Assembly: GCA_015956445.1 (NCBI GenBank)
Contig: WIUZ02000005.1
Location: forward strand, 2,170,001 to 2,234,000
DNA from: Thelephora terrestris
Taxonomy: Eukaryota > Basidiomycota > Agaricomycetes > Thelephorales > Thelephoraceae
Direction: 5' to 3'
DNA length: 64,000 nt
The notes below the pieces were generated by a model that saw only the letters and a list, made by a program, of their open reading frames with translations, did not search any database and was not told where the DNA came from. Each line of letters begins with the position of its first letter. Positions within the stretch are counted from its first letter, which is position 1. This document shows, one piece after another, positions 11,256 to 20,852 of the stretch. A program made the translations under genes and the position numbers.

Positions 11256-11797
11256 TGTCCCATCTTATAGTGCCACGAAAATTTGAAGCGAAGTGCTTGG
11301 CTGCAAATTGGTTGGTGGAGTTGAGCCTTCCCTTCTGTGCGCACAGACCATGCACCAGGAACGACCGCACGCGTTGGCCAGTCTTGATGCCTCCCCTACA
11401 ATCCAAGTGGTCCCCGGTCAGGTTTTGATGAGTACGTGGAGAGCCACTCACCATGAGACACGAGCAACGCCTCGTGTTCCAATCACCTGCACAACTGGCA
11501 TTGGAAACTCCGATGGAATTGAGGTCAAATTGGTTGGCGTCAAACAGGTCGTGCTGGTCGGCATCGAGAGATCCGATGTTGCTGGCGATAGGAGAGCTGA
11601 TGCCATTGATGTGGTTGAAGCCGAAAAGCTCAATGGAGTTGGAATTGGTGTGGGTGATGTTGGGAAAGTGAGCGTGGCCGTTGTCGGGGAACCCAGCGTG
11701 ACTGTTGTTGGAAAACCCGTGGCCGTTGTCAGAGAACCTAGCATGGCCGTTGTCAGGTGAGGCAACATCGTGGGCACCAAGAGCGACTCCAGCCATC
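11256..11797 (-). CDS. Asn/His/Gly-rich repeat-containing open frame, unknown
   Basis: The frame begins MAGVALGAHDV and carries imperfect repeats of the form DNGHARFS / DNGHGFS / NNSHAGFP / DNGHAHFP, then an N/S/I-rich part. A GTGAGT donor follows codon LM near 11452 and a GTAAGC donor lies near 11253, so it may be a spliced gene or an upstream part of the DUF6532-like gene. The opposite strand is also open over 155 codons (VAVVGEPS-like repeats), an expected result of a short tandem repeat. It sits between the companion gene and the Plavaka zinc-finger exon, and copy 1 has no counterpart. I do not recognise it. Confidence 0.3.
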
Positions 11798-14739
11798 ATG
11801 GCAGGGAAGACGGAAGACCAGAGGCAATGGTGAAAAGAGGGGACAGGATGGAAGACAGGAGGCCGTGCGCGTGAGTTGGGATCAGAGTGAATGAGGCGGA
11901 GAAAAAAATCACGCCAAGTCCCACAAAAGTCCCACGTCCCACACTGGTGGCATCACTTTTGCGGCTCTCCCCTCACCACCTCTCTTTGACCTTGCGCACA
12001 GTTTGCCTCAATGGCGGCTGCCCCTTTCTCTTTTTTTATCTGTGGCGAATGCGGCAAGGTCTGTAGGTCTGGCCGCGGGTTAACTCAACACAGGTCGGTC
12101 CATCGCTCACTTCCTCAGCTCGGAAATCACCACCATTTTCATCGCGAATACCACCCACTACTCAACGGTCAGTAAATTCCACCCTCACCTCCTCTGATCT
12201 ATTCTAACTCTATGTATCTGAGAAAGGGACCCCCTGTGACTATCGTGGCTGTTTTCTCCCACCAGGCGCACCGCCATCGCCGCCGCCACCGAAGCTGTCA
12301 GCGTGCTGAATTTTTAACTTCTTTTTGAACCATTTTCACACCCAACTTTCGCCCACTTTCCCTATCTATACCCCTTTCTTATCTTATCGTTTCCCTTATC
12401 ACGAACTCACACGTCATCAAGGAACACAGACAAAGGCACAGATGATATTACACACGGACGCGCACACAACGAACAGCCAACGGAGTTGAATCCGCCCGGA
12501 CTCTATGGACGAGGACTAAGGAGTACAAACCCTAGTCGTCAAGACCTGGTCTGCCAGTACTCCTCAGCACTGGCAACCTCCTCCTCCGTCCCCTCCGAGA
12601 CATTCTCGTCGACTTCCTCGTCGACCATCTCGACGACCCGAGCTTCTTCCAGACGATGAGCTGCGACCAGCTGAACCTCGGCGCGCAGGCGGTTCCTCGC
12701 TGAATCGACCGTAGTCTGATCCAGAGTCCTCTGGACTGACCAGCCCTCCACTCTCTCGGTCAGTTGAGCCACCAGGCGAACGGCCTCCGCTGCACGCCGG
12801 ACCGACAAGAGCGTAAGGTCGGTTAAGCCGTTCACGTCGACGGACTCCACTGGAATCAACTCGCCGCGATCCACGCGACACTGCAACATCGTCGCGTCGG
12901 AATAGGACAGTGGACTCAATGTCTCCACCCTGGCGGACAGCGTCTGGATTACTGGGACGCATGCGGTGTGCTGGTCGAAGCGCCCCACGATAAGGAACCC
13001 AGCGACGAGCACGAATGGAACGTTGCCCACGCACCGGAGAGATCGATGGAGGTGGGACCGGAACGGCCACCTCGTTCTCCCCCGCGTACTCCAACTCCGG
13101 AGAACTACTAGCCGGGTTGACAGCAGTCTCATCGGACGTCTCGTGGACGATCTCCTCCCCACCGTCAGTATGCGCGGGTGTGCGGTACGACCCATCGGAA
13201 GCTAAAAAGGGATGTCAGTGGACAAGTCAAATATGTCAACCGACATCCCACCTATGGGAGAAGCCATCCGATCCGGAATCGACTCGTCCCCGGACTCGTC
13301 GCGAACCGCAGCCACCGAACGAGTACGGCAGTGGCACAACCGCTCACTCATCGATTCGACCCGAGCACCCAGCAACGGCAAGGCGTCGTCCAACGTGTCA
13401 ACCTAGAAGTGGCGTGAGCTCCCTTGGATAAAAGACCAGGAGAAGTCGCACCGACCTTGGTGTCGAGCTCGTTCAAGGCCCTTCGATGACGGTTGAGTCG
13501 TCGGTCGACCTCAATCAGGTCTCGTTGGATCGTGTCGTCCCGCTCCTTCAAGGACTCGACCAACCGATTGTGTTCTTCGCGCATCGCCAGCATCTCGCTC
13601 TCGAACGTCACGCAGAGCGTGTCGTTCATCAGCAAGAGCGTCTTCTTCATGTCCAACGCCTCCGAGTACATCCTACGGGCGTCGTCCTTCGCTTCCTTCA
13701 CCTCGCGCTTCAGTCGCTCGTTCTATAAGTCCGTCAGTGTTATCCCACAAGCGGGATGCACAGACCGACTCACCGCTTTCTGTTCCGTCCTCAGAAGGAA
13801 CCAAAGGCGGTGACCAACGGCTGCTGTGTAGTGTTGGGAGCGGGTCGCTCCAGGCCACCTTCCTTCCCCGTTCCCTAAGTCGTAGATCCCCATTCGCAGG
13901 AGCCCCCACAACGACGAAGCCACAGGAGTCTCGTATGGCATCCGTAACTCGGTGTTGAACGTGACCCCTCGCATCGACTCCTGCAGCTTGTGGTCGATCA
14001 AGTTGTGGTACCACAACTCGTCGTCCATAGTCAAATAGCTGGGAGGCTTGGCTATCGTTGCCTCCAGTTGTCGAGCATCCACCTTATCGGCAACCGCGAA
14101 GATCTACGAAAGCGTTGTCAGTGGTTGCCAGCAACGGCGACGCGTGACAACGCGCCTCTCGGTAACTAGGGTACTGTCAGGAACATGGTATTTTTAAACT
14201 TTTTATAACACGCTCCTTCTTCGAACTCTTCTTATCATTTCTTATGTTTTGAATGCTTCACACTCCTTATCCTTCACACCCATCATTCAAAACACACAAA
14301 CGCGCATACATTCACGGCAATACGGAACAACTGGCTATACAATGCTTATACAACGTCCTCAAAAGTCGACTCTATCTACGGCAGGCCTCATGGTCATCAC
14401 CCTTCCATCCCGGAGATCATAGTGCTGGCCCCTCCTCGCAAGGACCTCCCCGAACATGGCGTCACCATCTTCGGCACTCAGCTGAACGATTAGTTCAAGC
14501 CGATAGGAAGAGATGCCTTCGAGCGGACCGATCAGCCGCCCAGATGTCACCGAACTCTGGAACACCTGGTCCCACATCTCCATCACCGGGTGACTGCTCG
14601 TCAACACTATCGACGTAGTCGGCGAGCGACCCTCTGTCTCCCTCGTCGGATCCCTGGGCGGAATCCTGTCTTGCGAGTCGAAGCTGGTGGCGAAGCTGGA
14701 TCTCCGACTCGACCTGTCGGTAGGGCAATAGCTGCAGCT

Positions 14740-17700
14740 GAGAAAATATATTTCTCCAGTTAACAAGCTACCTCAGAAATAAATTTCTTCCAGTTAGGCC
14801 TAAGATTTACATTTGTTATCTTGTGGCATGCCACAATTGTAAATGTGCAATCCCAACCCAACCTATAGCCCATCGTCTCGGTCCAGTGACTGAGGTGGAT
14901 CCGTTGTTTTGGAGAGGGTAGTTCCAAATTGGGCTGGTGCCGACAGTATGGGTCTGCTGAGCATTGGGGGCTGCTTACATAATAATTGATGGCTTATATA
15001 AGGAGGTCATGTGACTTACCAAAAAGGAGATTTTTGATGGCTTACATAAGCAGATCACATGACTGAAAAAAGTGGATGTTGCTTATATAATCAGATCATG
15101 TGACTGTTCAAAAAGGGAAAGTTTTGATGGCTTACATAAGCAACTCAAAAATGATTTTGACATTGAATTTCCTTTTTGGGAAATTCTGATGGCTGACATA
15201 AGCAGGTCATGTGACTGAAAAAAGTGGGTATTGCTTATGTAATCAGGTCATGTGATTGACCAAAAAAGGAAAGTTTTGATGGCTTACATAAGTGTCTCAA
15301 AAATGCTTTTGGAGGGGTCTTTCCTAAAAAGGAAATTCCTTTTTAGGATATATTTGATGGATTACCAAAAAAGGAAAGTTTTGATGGCTTACATAAGCAG
15401 CACAAAAATGCTTTTGGCAAAAATTACCAAAAAGGGAAATTATATGCTAAAAAGCTCGGAAAAATCCCAAAAAATAACAAGAAAATTCCCACACATCTAG
15501 AAAGTGCCCAAAATGGTCAATTAATTCCCAAAATATCGAAAAAATGGTTTTTCTGGCTGGATAAATCCTGAAAAATTCCGAAAAAATTACCAAAAATTCC
15601 AGAATATGTATAAATATTTTATAAAAATTATTCTAATTTTTTAGTCCATTAAATAGCCCACAATTTCGATATTAATGTATTTTCTGCCCCTCAAAATTCC
15701 CAAAAAATAAATGAAAGTTGAAAAATAAAAATAAATTTATATCTTCATTATATCATAGAGTACAGACCTGTTTGTGGTCATAATCTACCCCCAAAACCAG
15801 TCATAGAATTAACCTAACCTAACCCTAACCCTAAACCTAAACCTAAACCTGCCCTAAACCTAACCTAACCTAACCCAACCTAACCCTAAACCTAACCTAA
15901 CCTAACCTAAACTTGCCCTAAACCTAACCTGCCCTAAACCTAACCTGCCCTAAACCTAACCTAACCTAACCTAACCTAACCTAACCTAACCTAACCTAAC
16001 CTAACCTAACACAACCCTGAACCTAAACCTAACCTAAACCTGACCTAGCACAAAGCCTAAATCTAAACCTAACCTGGCCTTATCTTATCTTATCTTATCT
16101 TATCTTATCTTATCTTATCTTATCATGTCTTACCCAGCCTAAACCTAACCTAACCTAACCCAGCCTAGCCTAACATGACATAGTCCACTTAAATTAGTCC
16201 ACCACAGATCACCCAACCTAACCTGAAGTGGCCCACCTGACCAGTCTGAGGCAACTTGATTTGATCTTATCTAATCAGCTGCTATGTTATCTAACCTTAA
16301 TTCATATACCCTAGCTAACCAACATCTAACCCAATCTCACCTGGCTCACCAGCACGTAACTGGGCTACAGGAACGCACTGCGAGCTGCACCATCCATATC
16401 CTATGTCCAATCGTCACTCAAGCACAAAAACTGTGGTGGACCTACAAGTCAGTGGACCCATAAGCCCACAGGCCCACATAGACTGCTCACTCAGTGTTGA
16501 CATCTGTTGTCCAACCTCATCCACATACCACCCTCACCCTGCAGTCTGTACCAGACTGCAACTTCATCACTACTGAAATTCAACCACCTGGCTGAACTTG
16601 CAAGCCAGATTGATATAGACTACCAGTTATGCATCCATGGATTTGTAGGCCTGAGAGTACATGAGTTCAGCCAGGTGGTTGAACTTGAGTTGTGGTGAGG
16701 TTGTAGTCTGGCACAGAACACAGGGTGAGGGTGGTATGTGGATGAGGTTGGACAACAGATGTCAACACTGAGTGAGCAGTCTATGTGGGCCTGTGGGCTT
16801 ATGGGTCCACTGACTTGTAGGTCCACCACAGTTTTTGTGCTTGAGTGACGATTGGACATAGGATATGGATGGTGCAGCTCGCAGTGCGTTCCTGTAGCCC
16901 AGTTACGTGCTGGTGAGCCAGGTGAGATTGGGTTAGATGTTGGTTAGCTAGGGTATATGAATTAAGGTTAGATAACATAGCAGCTGATTAGATAAGATCA
17001 AATCAAGTTGCCTCAGACTGGTCAGGTGGGCCACTTCAGGTTAGGTTGGGTGATCTGTGGTGGACTAATTTAAGTGGACTATGTCATGTTAGGCTAGGCT
17101 GGGTTAGGTTAGGTTAGGTTTAGGCTGGGTAAGACATGATAAGATAAGATAAGATAAGATAAGATAAGATAAGGCCAGGTTAGGTTTAGATTTAGGCTTT
17201 GTGCTAGGTCAGGTTTAGGTTAGGTTTAGGTTCAGGGTTGTGTTAGGTTAGGTTAGGTTAGGTTAGGTTAGGTTAGGTTAGGTTAGGTTAGGTTAGGTTA
17301 GGTTAGGTTAGGTTAGGTTTAGGGCAGGTTAGGTTTAGGGCAGGTTAGGTTTAGGGCAAGTTTAGGTTAGGTTAGGTTAGGTTTAGGGTTAGGTTGGGTT
17401 AGGTTAGGTTAGGTTTAGGGCAGGTTTAGGTTTAGGTTTAGGGTTAGGGTTAGGTTAGGTTAATTCTATGACTGGTTTTGGGGGTAGATTATGACCACAA
17501 ACAGGTCTGTACTCTATGATATAATGAAGATATAAATTTATTTTTATTTTTCAACTTTCATTTATTTTTTGGGAATTTTGAGGGGCAGAAAATACATTAA
17601 TATCGAAATTGTGGGCTATTTAATGGACTAAAAAAATTAGAATAATTTTTATAAAATATTTATACATATTCTGGAATTTTTGGTAATTTTTTCGGAATTT

Positions 17701-18533
17701 TTCAGGATTTATCCAGCCAGAAAAACCATTTTTTCGATATTTTGGGAATTAATTGACCATTTTGGGCACTTTCTAGATGTGTGGGAATTTTCTTGTTATT
17801 TTTTGGGATTTTTCCGAGCTTTTTAGCATATAATTTCCCTTTTTGGTAATTTTTGCCAAAAGCATTTTTGTGCTGCTTATGTAAGCCATCAAAACTTTCC
17901 TTTTTTGGTAATCCATCAAATATATCCTAAAAAGGAATTTCCTTTTTAGGAAAGACCCCTCCAAAAGCATTTTTGAGACACTTATGTAAGCCATCAAAAC
18001 TTTCCTTTTTTGGTCAATCACATGACCTGATTACATAAGCAATACCCACTTTTTTCAGTCACATGACCTGCTTATGTCAGCCATCAGAATTTCCCAAAAA
18101 GGAAATTCAATGTCAAAATCATTTTTGAGTTGCTTATGTAAGCCATCAAAACTTTCCCTTTTTGAACAGTCACATGATCTGATTATATAAGCAACATCCA
18201 CTTTTTTCAGTCATGTGATCTGCTTATGTAAGCCATCAAAAATCTCCTTTTTGGTAAGTCACATGACCTCCTTATATAAGCCATCAATTATTATGTAAGC
18301 AGCCCCCAATGCTCAGCAGACCCATACTGTCGGCACCAGCCCAATTTGGAACTACCCTCTCCAAAACAACGGATCCACCTCAGTCACTGGACCGAGACGA
18401 TGGGCTATAGGTTGGGTTGGGATTGCACATTTACAATTGTGGCATGCCACAAGATAACAAATGTAAATCTTAGGCCTAACTGGAAGAAATTTATTTCTGA
18501 GGTAGCTTGTTAACTGGAGAAATGTATTTTCTC
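14740..18533. mobile_element. Foldback element 2, 3.8 kb, arms about 1.86 kb, MULE-like 10-bp TSD
   Basis: The arms (about 14740-16598 and 16664-18533) are near-perfect inverted copies around a 65-bp spacer, complementary out to the very ends (GAGAAAATATATTTCTCC and, read inward from the right, GAGAAAATACATTTCTCC). The flanks are a perfect 10-bp duplication AGCTGCAGCT at 14730-14739 and 18534-18543. It is the same family as foldback 1 (shared end motif, shared AAATGTGCAATC and CCTAA tracts). No coding potential is credible: the two 82-codon frames at 15252 and 18021 are mirror copies. It inserted into an alanine-codon run of the inner element's gene. Confidence 0.9.
15805..16170. repeat. telomere-like and CTTAT microsatellite tracts, left arm of foldback 2
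   Basis: CCTAA, CCCTAA and CCTAAA units are followed by about nine CTTAT units (16078-16125). The right arm repeats the same array inverted at about 17100-17465 with fewer GATAA units, so the arms differ in copy number. Confidence 0.8.
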
Positions 18534-20823
18534 AGCTGCAGCTGCTGGGTAGGGACGGTGGACCCGATAGCGGAACTCTCGTCCCCCACCTCGACCAGAC
18601 TGGTCACCATCCGACTCAACTGGACGCGGGTATGGGTTAGCCGACGGAGCCATGCGATGAGCAACACGGCGTCGAGAGCGTTTGCAACGCTGCCCTGTTG
18701 TCACAGGACGTACCTCAATGGCCCTCGGAACATCTTCGGCCCGATCGACTTCCATGACCTCATCCTCGATCTTCACCAGCTGACCGATCGGCTGCAGCGG
18801 GCAGCGCCGACAGTTCTCCTTGTCGGACTCGGCCAACGTAGAAGCCGGAGCCGGAGTCGGGACGGGAACCGCGTTCTCTATCGGAGGTGTCGCATAGGAC
18901 GACGGGTTAGGCGATGGGAGTACCACCTCGTCGGCGTACTCCAGCTCAAACGGAACGTCGGCAGTCCCCTGACCAACCAACTTCGGACCCTCCTTACAGT
19001 TGCAGGTCTTATCCTGCAAGGACGCGACCTGCGCCGTCAACACCGCCACCACGTCCTCGAGCTGTTCAGTCTAGAAGAACCTCTCAGTCATTGCATAAAC
19101 CTGCAAAGGCTGAAAGCACCTTTTCGTCCCTTCTAGCCAGCGCTCCCTTAATGTTGTTGTCCCTGACCTTCAGCCCGGCGATCAACTCTTGATGGTTTGC
19201 AACCATCGCCTCCAACGCTTCGTTCGTCCCCTGCTGGAAGGCGGCCAGAGTCTCCTTCATCAGAAGACCCTCCGCTGACAGACGAAGGACGTCTGCCTTC
19301 GCCTCCTTCACTTCGCGCTCCAATCGTTCAACCTAGGCAGTTTGATTAGTCGAGAGTCATACTCGAATATTCAAACAGAGAACCTACCCAGCTCTCTCCC
19401 TCTCGAACGAGCGACCACAACAGCGTAGTGGCGGCAGTGGCATGGCGGACGGCCCGAGGAACAGTTGCCCCGTGCTCCAATAGGTCCTGGTCGTAGATTC
19501 CCCTCTGCAGGGTGAACCAGAGCTCCTTCTTGATCGGGTGCTCTAATTCCCCGAACCTACCCCTCATTTGGAAAATCACCTTCTCGGCGATCATGGACCG
19601 GACCCAGAGCTCGTCGTCCCAGGTCAACCCCATCAAATGTGGGATCGTCTCCCTGAGACGTTCGGCGTCCACCTTCTTGACGACCTCCAAGATCTAGAAG
19701 CCGTTAGCTCAACGTCTAAAGCCGATGCTGTACGACCTGTACCTAGAGGAAGGTGTTAGTGCAAACACACGAAGCTCTAGACCTCCCCCATACCTGGTCA
19801 TCAGTGGTATAGGGAACCCCCGCCTCATTGGCATAGGTCTTGCGGTTGGCGGTACGGCGATCGATGCGAGAGATAGTGGAGATGCCGTTGGCGACTTTGT
19901 AGGTATGGTTGTTGGGGAAAGACATGTTGGTAAGATGATGGGGAAGTTGCTGGTGTTGCTGATCAAGGATGGCTCCAAGAAGACGTCCTTCTTATAGCCT
20001 AGATCGGTGATCCTTCACGTGACCTACCTCGACGAACCTCATTGGTCCGGGTCACATCAACTTCCGCCCCTGTACCATCATCGTTGGCTTACTACATCAA
20101 GCTGACACCTCGGCCCGCGGGACGGCCTTGGAAGAACTTCGTTCCGGAACGCTTAGAACGCGCGCGCACTAAAAATAGGTCTCAAGACCCTGATGACTCC
20201 TTTTATGACATCATGAACCCCTTTTTACGACCCCTCATGACTTTACGATTACGATCAACCCTGGACCCTGATCACACACGTGGACAGTCACATCACAGTC
20301 TCCTAACCGGAGGAAGGACTCGCCGCTATTCGGAAGCATCGCCTTAGGATCCTTCTGGTTAGCTCAGCGCATGTGGAGTAGCCGTTAGCGTGAAACGCCG
20401 GCGAATCTGTAATCCCTTATGTCCCATGAGTCTAGGCCCACGCTCCTCATGTTCGGACGCACGATAAGGTTGCCACTAGTCCGTGATGCTGTTACCGCCT
20501 ACAGACAACAAGGGATGTTGTATGGTCTCTATCTTTGGCCTCTCCAAAGGAAGCATCCAAGAAGATTCTCACCTGGCCCTTGGGTGTGATCCCCAGGTAC
20601 GAACTTTCATGACCCCATGCCCCTCTTTCTTTTAGGACTAGTGTTATCTTTACCCCTATGTTTCATGCAGACATTCCTTATCTTTTATGCAATCCTTCAC
20701 ACGCTAGTAAGGCCCTTTGTCCTTTATTCTCCCACGCGTCACCTTTGTTCGCTTCCCTTACTTAGCGTTCTCACACTCCTTATCTCCCTTTGTTCGGACT
20801 TGATAAGGGTATATTAGGGTATT

Positions 20824-20852
20824 GACGTCATGGCCACTCCTTTAGTATAAGT
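20824..20852 (+). promoter_or_regulatory. possible promoter: CRE-like site and TATA near the right end of the inner element
   Basis: GACGTCATG at 20824-20832 is followed by TATAAGTAG at about 20846, pointing away from the minus-strand gene. The outer element has GACGTCATG at 21703-21711 and TATATAGAT at about 21869 in the same order. No plus-strand open frame follows in either, so a transcript, if any, would be non-coding or reach into flanking DNA. Confidence 0.35.

Larger units (their letters stand above)
14359..19925 (-). pseudogene. Spliced coiled-coil gene of the inner TGTCAG element, interrupted by foldback 2
   Basis: The ATG at 19925 begins MSFPNNHTYKVANGISTISR. After one intron comes ILEVVKKVDAERLRETIPHL, then LTWDDELWVRSMIAEKV, RGIYDQDLLEHGATVPRAVR and LLWSLVREGESW. 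Further exons encode a heptad-rich coiled coil (VERLEREVKEAKADVLRLSA) and a short coil followed by a C-rich CNCKEG turn. The C-terminal part is acidic and low-complexity and ends in an alanine run where foldback 2 entered. Sequence downstream of the foldback (14729-14359) carries the C-terminal portion with EDGDAMFGEVLARRGQHYD. It is paralogous to the outer element's gene. No known enzymatic motif is visible. Leader length is about 1.4 kb. Confidence 0.55.

Noticed and set aside
15252-18021. Identical 82-codon frames at 15252 (plus) and 18021 (minus)
   Set aside because: They result from arm symmetry in foldback 2. The translation is K/I/L-rich from A/T-rich repeats, not a protein family.
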